NCBI RefSeq assembly: GCF_900249755.1
Contig: NZ_LT976853.1
Location: 2,889,395 to 2,953,394 of the forward strand
DNA length: 64,000 nt
Direction of reading: 5' to 3'
DNA from: Cupriavidus taiwanensis
GTDB lineage: Bacteria; Pseudomonadota; Gammaproteobacteria; Burkholderiales; Burkholderiaceae
Under the pieces are notes generated by a model that made no database searches, was not told the DNA's origin, and was given only the letters and a program-made list of their open reading frames with translations. Made by a program: the position numbers and the translations under genes. This document shows, piece after piece, positions 25,398 to 34,991 of the stretch; positions within the stretch are counted from its first letter, which is position 1, and each line of letters starts with the position of its first letter.

Positions 25398-26411
25398 ATG
25401 ATCCCGGTCACCTTCTTCGACGGCCGCTCGTCGCGCGCGCATCCGGCCACGCTCGCCGTCGAGGCGCAGCAGGCCGTGCTGCGCGACGCGGACGGCGCCG
25501 AGCTACGGCGCGCGCCGCTGTCGCAACTGCGCGTGTCCGAACGCGTGCGCCGCGCGCCCCGGCTGGTCACCTTCGCCGACGGGTCCTTCTGCGAGGTCAC
25601 CGACCACGCCGCCTTCGACCAGATGCTGGCCGCCACCGGCCACCGCGACAGCCTGGTGGCGCGCGCGCAGAACAGCTGGCGCCTGGCGGGCCTGGCCGTG
25701 GCGGCGCTGGTGGCGGTGCTGGTGCTGGGCTACTACGTATTGCTGCCGTGGGGCGCGGCGATGATGGCACGCGCGGTGCCCGCCGAACTGGAGGCCCGGC
25801 TCGGCCAGCTGACGCTGCAGAGCCTGGACCAGGGCATGGTCGGCCCCACCCAGCTGCCGGCCGCCGAGCAGGCGCGCATCCGCGCCGGCTTCGCGGCGCT
25901 GCGGCGTCCGCGCGACGCCGCGCACGACTACCGGATCGAATTCCGCCACGGCGGCGAGATCGGCGCCAATGCGCTGGCCCTGCCGGGCGGCACTATCATC
26001 GTCACCGACGAGCTGGTGAGCCTGGCCGGCACCGGCGCCGGCATGATGGGCGTGCTGGCCCACGAGGCGGGCCACGTGGCACGCCGCCACGGGCTGCAGC
26101 AGGTGATCCAGGGCTCGGCGCTGGCCGCGCTGTCGGCCTACCTGTTCGGGGATATTTCATCGGTGCTGGCGGGCGTGCCGGCCGCCATGCTGACCTTGCG
26201 CTATTCCCGCGACCACGAGCGCGAGGCCGACGCCTATGCCATCGACGTCATGCAGCGCAACGGCCTGCCGCCGGCGGCGCTGGCCGACGTGCTGGTCGCG
26301 CTGGAACAACGCGAGGGCAAGCCTGCCGCAGCCGAGCCTGGCGAGGACTTCCTGTCGACGCACCCGCAGACCCAGGCGCGCATCGACGCGCTGCGCCGCG
26401 CCGGCAAGTAG
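25398..26411 (+). CDS. Membrane-anchored M48-family zinc metallopeptidase
   Basis: A 337-residue M48 peptidase. Residues 1-85 are a soluble N-terminal domain; a single hydrophobic helix follows (about 92-118), then the peptidase domain. The zinc motif is VLAHEAGHVARRHG (HEXXH near 219-223) and the third ligand lies in EREADAYAIDVM (about 276). Members of this group (HtpX/Oma1/YcaL-like) degrade misfolded membrane or outer-membrane proteins. It is cotranscribed with the DUF898 gene. Substrate unknown. Confidence 0.9.
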   Translation: MIPVTFFDGRSSRAHPATLAVEAQQAVLRDADGAELRRAPLSQLRVSERVRRAPRLVTFADGSFCEVTDHAAFDQMLAATGHRDSLVARAQNSWRLAGLAVAALVAVLVLGYYVLLPWGAAMMARAVPAELEARLGQLTLQSLDQGMVGPTQLPAAEQARIRAGFAALRRPRDAAHDYRIEFRHGGEIGANALALPGGTIIVTDELVSLAGTGAGMMGVLAHEAGHVARRHGLQQVIQGSALAALSAYLFGDISSVLAGVPAAMLTLRYSRDHEREADAYAIDVMQRNGLPPAALADVLVALEQREGKPAAAEPGEDFLSTHPQTQARIDALRRAGK

Positions 26412-26438
26412 CCTGCAAGCAGCTGGCAAGCAGCTGGA

Positions 26439-27257
26439 TCAGGCCGCCGGCTGCGGCGCGCCGGCGCCGGGCTGGCGGCGGTAGGCCCAGATCACCATGG
26501 CGATGCCGGCCAGGATCATCGGCAGGCTCAGCCACTGTCCCATCGACAGCTTCAGCGCCAGCAGGCCCAGGAAGTTGTCGGGCTCGCGTGCGAATTCCGC
26601 GGCGAAGCGGAACGCGCCGTAGCCGATCAGGAAGACGCCCGACACCGCGCCCATCGGCCGCGGCTTGCGCGCGAACAGCCACAGGATGATGAACAGCGCC
26701 ACGCCCTCGCCGGCAAACTGGTACAGCTGCGACGGATGGCGCGGGATGTTGTCGCCGGCCTGCGGGAAGATCATGCCCCACGGCAGGTCGGTGGCGCGAC
26801 CCCACAGCTCGCCGTTGATGAAGTTGCCGATGCGCCCGGCGGCCAGCCCGCAGGGAATCATCGGCGCGATGAAGTCGGTCACTTCCATCCAGTGGCGCCG
26901 GCGCAGCCTGCCGAACAGCCACATCGCCACGACCACGCCCAGGAAGCCGCCATGGAAAGCCATGCCGCCTTCCCACACCTTGAAGATCTCCAGCGGATGC
27001 GACAGGTAGTACGACGGCTTGTAGAACAGCACGTAGCCCAGCCGCCCGCCCAGGATCACGCCCAGCACGCCGAAGAACAGCATGTCGTCCAGGTCGCGCG
27101 TGGTCCAGCCCTTGGCGGCGATATGCGGCTGGCGGATGCGCAGGCGCCCGAACCACAGGAACATGACGAAGCCGGCCAGGTACATCAGCCCGTACCAGCG
27201 GATCGCAAGCGGGCCCAGGTGGATGGCAACCGGGTCGAACTGGGGATGAATCAGCAT
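26439..27257 (-). CDS. lgt: Phosphatidylglycerol--prolipoprotein diacylglyceryl transferase
   Basis: A 272-residue inner-membrane enzyme that transfers diacylglycerol to the lipobox cysteine of prolipoproteins. The signature [16 protein letters not shown] is near 137-152 and AFHGGFLGV, with the essential histidine, near 101. Seven hydrophobic helices are visible. The ATG at 27257 begins [11 protein letters not shown], the usual N-terminus. It is divergent from ilvD and ends 27 nt from the convergent M48 gene. Confidence 0.96.
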   Translation of the reverse strand: MLIHPQFDPVAIHLGPLAIRWYGLMYLAGFVMFLWFGRLRIRQPHIAAKGWTTRDLDDMLFFGVLGVILGGRLGYVLFYKPSYYLSHPLEIFKVWEGGMAFHGGFLGVVVAMWLFGRLRRRHWMEVTDFIAPMIPCGLAAGRIGNFINGELWGRATDLPWGMIFPQAGDNIPRHPSQLYQFAGEGVALFIILWLFARKPRPMGAVSGVFLIGYGAFRFAAEFAREPDNFLGLLALKLSMGQWLSLPMILAGIAMVIWAYRRQPGAGAPQPAA

Positions 27258-27594
27258 GTTGGCGTGAATGGTGGTTGTGAGGGCCGCGGCGGCGCCGGTT
27301 GCGCAGCGCGGCAGGCCGGCCCGGGGCCGGCATTGGTGCAGCGCGAGGTATGACGCGCGGGTGCGGCGAAGGTTGCACGGCAAATGCCGGCACCCCGCCC
27401 CGCGCAGGCATCGTAGCCCGTAATGATGTCACAAGTCAGCGCGGCGCCCCGCAAGCCGGACCTGCGTGCCGGCGCCGGCCGGCGCCCTGACAATCCATTT
27501 GACACGCCAAAACGCACGCGTCATTCTTGCCCCACCACAGCGCCGGCCGCGCGCCCCCGCGGCGGCACAGAACAAGGATCCCGGAGACCCCACC
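27258..27594. other. Divergent lgt/ilvD intergenic region
   Basis: A 337-bp region with no coding signal. TTGACA at 27499-27504 is a perfect -35 for ilvD, but the hexamer 17 bp on (CATTCT) is a poor -10. I see no leader peptide or attenuator. Confidence 0.4.
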
Positions 27595-29268
27595 ATGGCA
27601 TTCAACAAGCGCTCCCGGCACATCACGCAAGGCGTGGCGCGCTCCCCCAACCGCTCGATGTACTACGCGCTCGGCTACCAGAAGGAAGACTTCGACAAGC
27701 CGATGGTGGGCATCGCCAACGGCCATTCGACCATCACGCCGTGCAATGCCGGCCTGCAGCGCCTGGCCGACGCGGCCATCGACGCGATCCGTGCCGCCGG
27801 CGCCAACCCGCAGGTGTTCGGCACCCCGACCATCTCGGACGGCATGTCGATGGGCACCGAGGGCATGAAGTACTCGCTGATCTCGCGCGAGGTGATCGCC
27901 GACTGCATCGAGACCGCGGCGCAGGGCCAGTGGATGGACGGCGTGGTGGTGATCGGCGGCTGCGACAAGAACATGCCGGGCGGCATGATCGCGCTGGCGC
28001 GCACCAACGTGCCGGGCATCTACGTCTACGGCGGCACCATCAAGCCCGGCCGCTGGAAGGGCCAGGACCTGACCATCGTGTCGTCGTTCGAGGCCGTCGG
28101 CGAGTTCACCGCCGGGCGAATGAGCGAGGAAGACTTCGAAGGCGTGGAACGCAACGCGTGCCCGTCCACCGGCTCGTGCGGCGGCATGTACACCGCCAAC
28201 ACCATGAGCTCGTCGTTCGAGGCGCTGGGCATGTCGCTGCTGTATTCGTCGACCATGGCCAACCCGGACCAGGAGAAGGTCGACAGCGCCGCCGAATCGG
28301 CGCGCGTGCTGGTCGGGGCGGTCAAGAAGGACATCAAGCCGCGCGACATCATCACGCGCCAGTCGATCGAGAACGCGGTGGCGCTGATCATGGCCACCGG
28401 CGGCTCGACCAACGCGGTGCTGCACTACCTGGCGATCGCGCATGCCGCCGAAGTGGAATGGACCATCGACGACTTCGAGCGCATCCGCCGCAAGGTGCCG
28501 GTGATCTGCAACCTCAAGCCCTCGGGCCAGTACGTCGCGACCGACCTGCACCGCGCCGGCGGCATCCCGCAGGTGATGAAGATCCTGCTCAAGGCCGGCC
28601 TGCTGCACGGCGACTGCCTGACCATCACCGGCCGCACGCTGGCCGAGGAACTCGAGCACGTGCCCGACGCCCCGCGCGCCGACCAGGACGTGATCCTGCC
28701 GCTCGAACGGGCGCTCTACGCCGAGGGCCACCTGGCCATCCTGAAAGGCAACCTGGCCGAGGAAGGCGCGGTCGCCAAGATCACCGGCCTGAAGAACCCG
28801 GTCATCACCGGCCCGGCGCGCGTGTTCGAGGACGAGCAGAGCGCGATGGACGCAATCCTGGCCGACAAGATCAACGCCGGCGACATCCTGGTGCTGCGCT
28901 ACCTCGGTCCCAAGGGCGGCCCCGGCATGCCGGAAATGCTGGCCCCGACCTCGGCCATCATCGGCAAGGGGCTGGGCGAGTCGGTCGGCTTTATCACCGA
29001 CGGCCGCTTCTCGGGCGGCACCTGGGGCATGGTGGTCGGCCACGTCGCGCCCGAAGCGTACGTGGGCGGCACCATCGCGCTGGTGCAGGAGGGCGACTCG
29101 ATCACGATCGATGCGCACCGGCTGCTGCTGCAGCTGAATGTTTCCGACGAAGAGCTGGCCAGGCGCCGTGCCGGGTGGAAGCAGCCGGCGCCGCGCTATA
29201 CGCGCGGGGTGCTGGCGAAGTTTGCGCGGCTGGCATCGACGGCGAGCAAGGGGGCGGTGACGGACTGA
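27595..29268 (+). CDS. ilvD: Dihydroxy-acid dehydratase
   Basis: A 557-residue Fe-S dehydratase that makes the 2-oxo acids of valine and isoleucine synthesis from their dihydroxy precursors. The cluster ligands sit in [13 protein letters not shown] (about 120-132) and [17 protein letters not shown] (about 193-209). [11 protein letters not shown] near 471-481 is the C-terminal substrate motif. A CCGGAGA ribosome-binding site precedes the ATG. Length fits the shorter (about 557) IlvD class. Confidence 0.96.
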   Translation: MAFNKRSRHITQGVARSPNRSMYYALGYQKEDFDKPMVGIANGHSTITPCNAGLQRLADAAIDAIRAAGANPQVFGTPTISDGMSMGTEGMKYSLISREVIADCIETAAQGQWMDGVVVIGGCDKNMPGGMIALARTNVPGIYVYGGTIKPGRWKGQDLTIVSSFEAVGEFTAGRMSEEDFEGVERNACPSTGSCGGMYTANTMSSSFEALGMSLLYSSTMANPDQEKVDSAAESARVLVGAVKKDIKPRDIITRQSIENAVALIMATGGSTNAVLHYLAIAHAAEVEWTIDDFERIRRKVPVICNLKPSGQYVATDLHRAGGIPQVMKILLKAGLLHGDCLTITGRTLAEELEHVPDAPRADQDVILPLERALYAEGHLAILKGNLAEEGAVAKITGLKNPVITGPARVFEDEQSAMDAILADKINAGDILVLRYLGPKGGPGMPEMLAPTSAIIGKGLGESVGFITDGRFSGGTWGMVVGHVAPEAYVGGTIALVQEGDSITIDAHRLLLQLNVSDEELARRRAGWKQPAPRYTRGVLAKFARLASTASKGAVTD

Positions 29269-29285
29269 GTCTGTTTCGCTCGATG

Positions 29286-29321
29286 TGAAAAAGCCTGCGA
29301 CCTCTCGCAGGCTTTTTTATT
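29286..29321 (+). terminator. Bidirectional intrinsic terminator after ilvD
   Basis: AAAAAGCCTGCGA pairs with TCGCAGGCTTTTTT around a 4-nt loop. T-tracts are present on both strands, so it can also end the convergent DUF2486/holC transcript. Confidence 0.92.
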
Positions 29322-29344
29322 TGCTGAATGCGCATGCAGTACCG

Positions 29345-29397
29345 ACACCCCTGGCAAACGCTCCCCTCTCCCGTAAGCGGGACAGGGGAGCAAGCCC
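29345..29397. repeat. GC-rich palindromic repeat (family R, copy 2, single unit)
   Basis: One unit, CTCCCCTCTCCCGTAAGCGGGACAGGGGAG with a single stem mismatch, lies at 29361-29390. It is preceded by CCCCTGGCAAA, also found before copy 1. It lies in the convergent ilvD/DUF2486 junction. Confidence 0.85.
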
Positions 29398-29886
29398 TCA
29401 GTCCGCCCCCGCCGGCTTCTCCATCTCCTCCAGCGTCGCGTCCAGCCACTCCACCAGCCGCGCTTCCAGCGACTGGGTCAGCTCGCTGGCCAGCTGCGCC
29501 GTCAGCGGCGCGAGCCGGGACTGCAGCGTGGCTTCGGTGTGGGCCGCCACCACCTGCGGCCATTCGGTGCGAAAGCGCATCATCACGCGGCTCAGCAATT
29601 CCGTGCGCAGCGCGCGCAGGTCGTCGCCGGCGGGGTCCGTGGCGGGCTGCACCAGCGCGTCGTCAAGCGCGTCGTCCAGCGCGGCATCGCCGGTATCGCC
29701 CACCTGCATCACCAGACCGGCGTCGTCCATGCCGAAGGTGTCGATCACGCCGTCGTCGGCCTCGGCGCCCGCCTGCGCCGGCGCCGCGGGGTCGGCATCG
29801 GGCAGGTCGACGACCTCGGTCAGCAGCGGGATGCTGTCGTGCGGTTCCGGCCGCGGGATCACCCGCGAGGTGGTGCGTTCGCTCAT
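29398..29886 (-). CDS. Acidic hypothetical protein (DUF2486-like)
   Basis: A 162-residue, strongly acidic, soluble protein. The first half is rich in Asp, Ala and Pro with repeats such as DDALDDAL; the second half (about 90-155) is predicted helical with RTELLSRVMMRFRTEWPQVVAAHTEATLQSRLAPL. It resembles the DUF2486 proteins found beside holC in Burkholderiaceae. Its ATG overlaps the holC stop as ATGA, so it is made with the chi subunit. No function is known. Confidence 0.82.
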   Translation of the reverse strand: MSERTTSRVIPRPEPHDSIPLLTEVVDLPDADPAAPAQAGAEADDGVIDTFGMDDAGLVMQVGDTGDAALDDALDDALVQPATDPAGDDLRALRTELLSRVMMRFRTEWPQVVAAHTEATLQSRLAPLTAQLASELTQSLEARLVEWLDATLEEMEKPAGAD

Positions 29887-30317
29887 GCGGCGTCTCCCTT
29901 GGGCTGGCCGATGTCGTGGTGCGTCAGCGGATAGCCGCGTTCGCGGTAGAAGCGGTAGCGCTGGCGGCCGGCCTCGCGCGCGGCGTCGCCGGCGCCGACC
30001 ACCTCGATCAGCCGCTCGAAGCTGGCAAACTGCGCCGGAGCCTGGTCAGCCAGGTTGATCAGCAGCTGGTGGTGCGGCACGCCCTCGGTGGTGGCGGCCA
30101 GCAGGATCGGGGTGGCCGCCGCGTGCGGGCTTTCCAGGCCGCAGTGCGGCAGGAAATCGAGCGCGGAGAAGGTCCACAGGCGCGCGTCCAGGTCCGCCAG
30201 CTGCGCCGGCGCGCCGTGGATCACCACCTTCTGCCCGGCGCCGTAGGCCTTGCGGACCAGCCGGCAGACATAGCCGAGCACGTCCGGCACGTTGCTGTGG
30301 AAGTCGATGCGCGTCAT
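29883..30317 (-). CDS. holC: DNA polymerase III chi subunit
   Basis: A 144-residue replisome protein that links the clamp loader to single-strand binding protein. The N-terminal TRIDFHSNVPDVLGYVCRLVRKAYGAGQKVVIHG is typical of HolC, as is the DLDARLWTFSALDFLPHC segment (about 43-60). It lies between pepA and DUF2486 on the same strand. PepA-HolC neighbourhood is also seen in E. coli. Confidence 0.92.
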   Translation of the reverse strand: MTRIDFHSNVPDVLGYVCRLVRKAYGAGQKVVIHGAPAQLADLDARLWTFSALDFLPHCGLESPHAAATPILLAATTEGVPHHQLLINLADQAPAQFASFERLIEVVGAGDAAREAGRQRYRFYRERGYPLTHHDIGQPKGDAA

Positions 30318-30351
30318 GGACGGTTGCCGCTGCGGCTGTGTCGCATCGCGC

Positions 30352-31902
30352 TCAGGCCGCGCGGTCCATCAGGAACTGCGTCAGCAGCGGCACCGGACGC
30401 CCGGTGGCGCCCTTGGCCGCGCCGCTCTTCCACGCAGTGCCGGCGATGTCCAGGTGGGCCCAGTCGTATTTTTCGGTAAAGCGCGCCAGGAAGCAGGCGG
30501 CGGTGACGCTGCCGGCCGGGCGGCCGCCGATATTGCCCATGTCGGCAAAGTTGGACTTGAGCTGGTCCTGGTATTCGTCGTCCAGCGGCATGCGCCAGGC
30601 GGTGTCCATGGCGCGGCGGCCGGCCTGCAGCAGCGCGTCGGCGAGCGCGTCGGAGCGCGCGTACAGGCCGCTGTTGACATGACCGAGCGCGATGATGCAG
30701 GCGCCGGTCAGCGTGGCCACGTCGATCACGGCAGACGGCTTGAAGCGCTCGACATAGGTCAGCGCGTCGCACAGGATCAGGCGGCCTTCGGCGTCGGTGT
30801 TCAGGATCTCGATGGTCTGGCCGGACATGCTGGTGACCACGTCGCCCGGCTTGGTGGCGATGCCGCTGGGCATGTTCTCGCAGGTGGGCACCACCGCGAC
30901 GACATTGAGCTTCAGGCCCATCTCGGCCACGGCCTGGATCGTGCCCAGCACCGAGGCGGCGCCGCACATGTCGTATTTCATCTCGTCCATGCCCTCGCCC
31001 GGCTTGAGCGAGATGCCGCCGGTATCGAAGGTGATGCCCTTGCCCACCAGCACCACCGGCGCCTGCTTGGCGCCGGCGCCGTCGTAGCGCAGCACGATGA
31101 ACTGCGGCGGCTCCTCGCTGCCCTTGGTCACGGCCAGGAACGCGCCCATGTTGAGCGCCTCGATCTGCTTGCGCCCGAGGATCTCGGCCTTGAGCTTGTG
31201 GCGCTTGGCGATGCTGCGCGCGGTATTGGCCAGGTAGGTCGGGGTGCAGATATTGGACGGCAGGTTGCCCAGGTCGCGCGTCAGCTCCATGCCGTTGGCG
31301 ATGGCGGTGCCGCGCACCGCGGCCTGGGTGGCGGCGCGCGCGTCGGCGCTGTCGACCGCGATCACGACCTTGCGCAGCGAGGCCTTGTCGTTGCCGTTGG
31401 GCTTGCCGCTGGCGGCATTCTGCGCGTTGGCGCGCTTGAGCCCGGGATGGCGCTCCAGCAGCCGGTAGCCGGCATCGCGCACCAGCGTGATGGTGGTGAT
31501 CACCGCCCACGACACGTCGCGCTGCTGCGGCGCCTGCTGCGCCAGGCACCACAGGGCCGACGCCGCGCGCGTGGACGACAAGGCACGCACCGCGGTACGC
31601 ACGGCATCGGCAAAGGCCTTGTCGGTGAAGTCGGCTTCCTTGCCCAGGCCCACCAGCAGCACGCGCGCGGCGCCCACGCCGGCGACTTCGTGCAGCATCA
31701 GCTGGGTGCCGCGCTTGCCTTCGAAGTCGCCCTGCTTGACCAGCCGTCCCACCAAGCCCTTGGTGGCCACATCGAGGGCCTTGGCTACGCCGCCGAGGTT
31801 CTGGCCTTCGAACAGGCCGACCACCAGGCAGTCGGTCTTGGTCGCCAGGAAACCATTTTGGCCGGCTTTGCTCCAATCCAGGGCTTTTGTGCTAAATTCC
31901 AT
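30352..31902 (-). CDS. pepA: Leucyl aminopeptidase (cytosol aminopeptidase)
   Basis: A 516-residue M17 dinuclear-metal aminopeptidase. The family signature NTDAEGRL lies near 363-370, with metal-binding [14 protein letters not shown] near 280-293 and [10 protein letters not shown] shortly after. The N-terminal third is the macro-like domain, in E. coli also used for DNA binding in Xer recombination. The ATG at 31902 has GGAAGGAAG upstream, which decides it over an earlier in-frame start at 31944. It is divergent from lptF. Confidence 0.95.
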   Translation of the reverse strand: MEFSTKALDWSKAGQNGFLATKTDCLVVGLFEGQNLGGVAKALDVATKGLVGRLVKQGDFEGKRGTQLMLHEVAGVGAARVLLVGLGKEADFTDKAFADAVRTAVRALSSTRAASALWCLAQQAPQQRDVSWAVITTITLVRDAGYRLLERHPGLKRANAQNAASGKPNGNDKASLRKVVIAVDSADARAATQAAVRGTAIANGMELTRDLGNLPSNICTPTYLANTARSIAKRHKLKAEILGRKQIEALNMGAFLAVTKGSEEPPQFIVLRYDGAGAKQAPVVLVGKGITFDTGGISLKPGEGMDEMKYDMCGAASVLGTIQAVAEMGLKLNVVAVVPTCENMPSGIATKPGDVVTSMSGQTIEILNTDAEGRLILCDALTYVERFKPSAVIDVATLTGACIIALGHVNSGLYARSDALADALLQAGRRAMDTAWRMPLDDEYQDQLKSNFADMGNIGGRPAGSVTAACFLARFTEKYDWAHLDIAGTAWKSGAAKGATGRPVPLLTQFLMDRAA

Positions 31903-32089
31903 CGCGCTTCCTTCCAGGGGCTCGTTAGACACGAAAGCCTCCATTATCCGCGATTTTTACCCCGCGACCTGCCGCCGCTGATACGCCCCGGTCACGCTGA
32001 CAGCACGCTGTGCCGTCAGCCAGCTGTCCTGCCAGGCACCTCGCACGGCACATCGCCCGCTCCGGCCGGCAGCCCGGAACCGAACCCGC

Positions 32090-33220
32090 ATGATCCTCCA
32101 ACAAGCCCTGCGACGCGAGCTTGCCTACACCGCCGGGGCGGTGTTCCTGGTGATGCTGACCTTCATGCTCACCTCGCTCGTGATCCGCATCCTGGGGATG
32201 GCCGCCAACGGCAAGGCCAGCCCCAACGACGTGCTGATGCTGATCGGCCTGGCCACCATCGGCTACCTGTCGATCCTGCTGTCGGCCACGCTGTTCATTT
32301 CCACCCTGATCGTGCTGACGCGCTGGTACAAGGATTCGGAAATGGTGGTGTGGTTCTCGGCCGGCATCTCGCTGCGCGACCTGGTCAAGCCGGTGCTGCA
32401 GTTCGCCGCGCCCTTTATCGTGCTGGCGCTGCTGCTGGGCATGTTCGCGTGGCCGTGGGCCAACCAGCAGAGCGCGCTGTTCCGCGACCGCTTCGAGCAG
32501 CGCGGGGTGATGTCGATGATTGCCGCGGGCCGCTTCATCGAGCCGGCCAAGGCCAACTACGTGCTGTTCATCGAGGGCATCGACGCCGACATGAAGCATG
32601 CGCGCAATGTCTTCGTCGCCAATGCCGAAGCCGACAAGATCGGCGTGGCACTGGCGCACCAGGGCCAGTTCGAGACCATGCCCAACGGCGACCGCCTGGT
32701 GGTGATGGAGAACGGCCGGCGCTATTCCGGCACGCCCGGGCAGATCGACTACCGCATCGTCGAGTTCGAGCGCTATGCGGTCAAGGTGGACAACAAGCCG
32801 CCCGAGTCCGAGGCCAAGCTGCCGCCCAAGAGCCGCGACACCATCGACCTGATCCGCAACCCCACGCGCGAGAACCTGGGCGAGCTGATCTGGCGCATCT
32901 CGCTGCCGATCCTCGCCTTCAACTTCGTCATGATCGCGATCCCGCTGGCCTACGTGAACCCGCGCCTGGGCCGCTACACGCCGCTGGTGTTCGCGGTGCT
33001 GATCTACCTGACCTACAGCAACCTGATCAACCTGACGCAATCCTGGGTGCGCAACGGCTCGATGCCGTTCTGGCTGGCCTGGTGGCCGATCCACCTGGCG
33101 GTGTTCCTGGGCGCGCTGCTGCTGTTCCGCTATCGCCAGAACCGCAGCCTGGGTGGCTGGCGCGCGGTGTTCGGGCTGCGCCGGCGCGATGCCGCGGCTG
33201 CCACGGGAGGCCGGGCATGA
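32090..33220 (+). CDS. lptF: LPS export permease LptF
   Basis: A 376-residue YjgP/YjgQ-family permease of the LptB2FGC lipopolysaccharide extractor. Helices lie near 12-32, 60-82, 100-122 and, after a periplasmic jellyroll domain (about 135-260), near 272-295, 305-322 and 335-355. It starts MILQQALRRELAYTAGAVF. Its stop overlaps the lptG start as ATGA. Confidence 0.95.
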   Translation: MILQQALRRELAYTAGAVFLVMLTFMLTSLVIRILGMAANGKASPNDVLMLIGLATIGYLSILLSATLFISTLIVLTRWYKDSEMVVWFSAGISLRDLVKPVLQFAAPFIVLALLLGMFAWPWANQQSALFRDRFEQRGVMSMIAAGRFIEPAKANYVLFIEGIDADMKHARNVFVANAEADKIGVALAHQGQFETMPNGDRLVVMENGRRYSGTPGQIDYRIVEFERYAVKVDNKPPESEAKLPPKSRDTIDLIRNPTRENLGELIWRISLPILAFNFVMIAIPLAYVNPRLGRYTPLVFAVLIYLTYSNLINLTQSWVRNGSMPFWLAWWPIHLAVFLGALLLFRYRQNRSLGGWRAVFGLRRRDAAAATGGRA

Positions 33221-34413
33221 GGATCCTGCGCGTCTACGAACGCTATTTCGGCCGGCTGGTCTATGGCGTGTTCGCCTTCATCCTGTTCGCGGTGCTGTCG
33301 CTGTTCGTGTTCTTCGACATGCTCAACGAGCTGGAGAACGTCAACGCCCAGTACACCTCGCTGGTGGCGCTGTTCCACGTCCTGCTGCAGGCGCCCACGC
33401 GGGTGTATGAGGTGCTGCCGATCGCGGTGCTGATCAGCGCGATCTATGTGTTCTCGCAGCTGGCCAGCCAGTCCGAGTACACCATCTTCCGCGTGGCCGG
33501 CCTGAACACGCGCCAGGCGCTGTTCTCGCTGTTCAAGCTGGCGGTGCCGCTGGCGCTGGTGACGTTCCTGTTCGGCGAGTTCATCGGCCCGCGCGCCGAG
33601 CAGTACGCGCAGAAGGTAAAGCTGGAAGCAATCGGCGCCACCGTGTCGTCGGGCTTCCGCTCCGGGGTCTGGGTCAAGGACCGCGACAAGGATGCCGCCG
33701 GCGGTGGCGAGATCACCCGCTTCGTCAACGTCGCGGGGCTGCGGCCGGACCAGACCATCACCGGCATCACCATGTACGAGTTCGACCCCCAGTACCGGCT
33801 GCGCGTGATCCGCGTGGCGAAGGAGGGGCGTTACCAGGGCGGCCAGTCATGGGAGCTGCAGAACGTCAGCGAGACCCGCTTCGTCGAACTGGCGCCGCAG
33901 GCGCAAGGCGCGCAACCCGCAACGGCGGCTCCGGCCGCCCCCAAGGCGCCGGCGCGCGACGCGCTGGCGCCGGACTTCCGCGCCGAGCAGGTCAAGTTCC
34001 CGCGCGTGGCCATGCATTCGGAGCTGACCCCGCAGATCCTGTCGGTGCTGCTGGTCACGCCGGAGCGGATGTCGACGCTGGACCTGTTCCGCTATATCCG
34101 CCACCTGCGCGACAACAAGCAGGACACGCAGCGCTACGAGATCGCGTTCTGGAAGAAGGTGATCTACCCGCTGACGCTGTTCGTGATGGTGGCGCTGGCG
34201 CTGCCGTTCGCCTACCTGCACGCGCGCGCCGGCGCGGTCGGCGTGAAGGTGTTCGGCGGCATCATGCTGGGGCTGTCGTTCCACCTGTCGAACACGCTGT
34301 TCTCGCACGTCGGCCTGCTGCATACGTGGCCGCCGATCATCTCGGCGCTGGTACCCGGCACGCTCTACCTGATGGTGGCGCTGCTGGCGCTGCGCTGGGT
34401 CGATCGCCACTAA
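33217..34413 (+). CDS. lptG: LPS export permease LptG
   Basis: A 398-residue partner of LptF with the same fold: three N-terminal helices (about 13-35, 62-82, 102-122), a periplasmic domain and three C-terminal helices. The periplasmic domain contains a low-complexity Ala/Pro/Gln insert near 228-250. The ATG at 33217 is fixed by the 4-nt overlap with lptF. Confidence 0.95.
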   Translation: MRILRVYERYFGRLVYGVFAFILFAVLSLFVFFDMLNELENVNAQYTSLVALFHVLLQAPTRVYEVLPIAVLISAIYVFSQLASQSEYTIFRVAGLNTRQALFSLFKLAVPLALVTFLFGEFIGPRAEQYAQKVKLEAIGATVSSGFRSGVWVKDRDKDAAGGGEITRFVNVAGLRPDQTITGITMYEFDPQYRLRVIRVAKEGRYQGGQSWELQNVSETRFVELAPQAQGAQPATAAPAAPKAPARDALAPDFRAEQVKFPRVAMHSELTPQILSVLLVTPERMSTLDLFRYIRHLRDNKQDTQRYEIAFWKKVIYPLTLFVMVALALPFAYLHARAGAVGVKVFGGIMLGLSFHLSNTLFSHVGLLHTWPPIISALVPGTLYLMVALLALRWVDRH

Positions 34414-34421
34414 GGCCTGCC

Positions 34422-34820
34422 ATGGACGCGCCAACGCAAGCCCTGGTCCTGTTCGCGCACGGCGCGCGCGATGCGCGCTGGCGCGAGCCGTTCGACCGGC
34501 TGCAGCAGAAGCTGGTGGCCGCCCTGCCCGGCTGCGCGGTGCGGCTGGCGTTCCTGGAGCTGATGTCGCCGGGGTTGCCCGATACGCTGGCCGGGCTTGC
34601 CGCCGACGGCGTGGCCGAGATTACCGTGGTGCCGGTGTTCTTTGGCCAGGGTGGGCATATCCGGCGCGACCTGCCGGCGCTGATCGAGCAGTGCCGGCAC
34701 CAATATCCGTCGCTGCGGATACGCTGTGCGCCTGCTGTGGGTGAGTCAGAGGGTGTGCTTGATGCGATCGCCGCGTATTGTGCAGCTTCGTTGAAAGCGA
34801 CTTCGCTTGGCCAACCCTGA
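34422..34820 (+). CDS. Short CbiX-type sirohydrochlorin chelatase
   Basis: A 132-residue single-domain chelatase of the CbiX/SirB group. LVLFAHGARDARW at the start holds the metal-binding histidine (His13), and VVPVFFGQGGHIRRDLPALI near 71-90 carries the second one. Small chelatases insert Fe into sirohydrochlorin for siroheme or Co for cobalamin. The nearest partners are cobA and the siroheme-dependent sulfite reductase CysI, so ferrochelation is the better guess, but a cobalt role cannot be excluded. It begins 8 nt after lptG. Confidence 0.85.
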   Translation: MDAPTQALVLFAHGARDARWREPFDRLQQKLVAALPGCAVRLAFLELMSPGLPDTLAGLAADGVAEITVVPVFFGQGGHIRRDLPALIEQCRHQYPSLRIRCAPAVGESEGVLDAIAAYCAASLKATSLGQP

Positions 34821-34842
34821 CCTTCCGGCACACCGATGGCGT

Positions 34843-34971
34843 GCTCCCTCTCCCGCTTGCGGGAGAGGGTTGGGGTGAGGGCCAGGCTTGCCCACGAAGT
34901 GCAAGGCAGTGGTATGCCAGTGCCTGCCCTCACCCCCTGCCCCTCTCCCGCGAGCGGGAGAGGGGAGCACA
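34843..34971. repeat. Paired GC-rich palindromic repeats (family R, copy 3)
   Basis: Two inward-facing units (about 34843-34880 and 34930-34971) are separated by a linker with CACGAAGTGCAAGGCAG. From the linker to the end the sequence is nearly identical to copy 1 at 17399-17530. The right-hand unit has the perfect stem CCCCTCTCCCGC / GCGGGAGAGGGG. It fills the convergent chelatase/cobA junction. Confidence 0.9.
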
Positions 34972-34991
34972 CCGCCAGCGTGCCAGCGGTG

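Noticed and set aside
23957..25636. Large minus-strand open frame across the DUF898 gene
   Set aside because: Opposite to a recognisable membrane protein with a good ribosome-binding site; translated sequence is low-complexity Gln/Arg/His typical of shadow frames.
30292..32089. Plus-strand open frame upstream of lptF and lptG in continuity with other frames
   Set aside because: Lies antisense to pepA, which has all M17 motifs; no ribosome-binding site or family resemblance.
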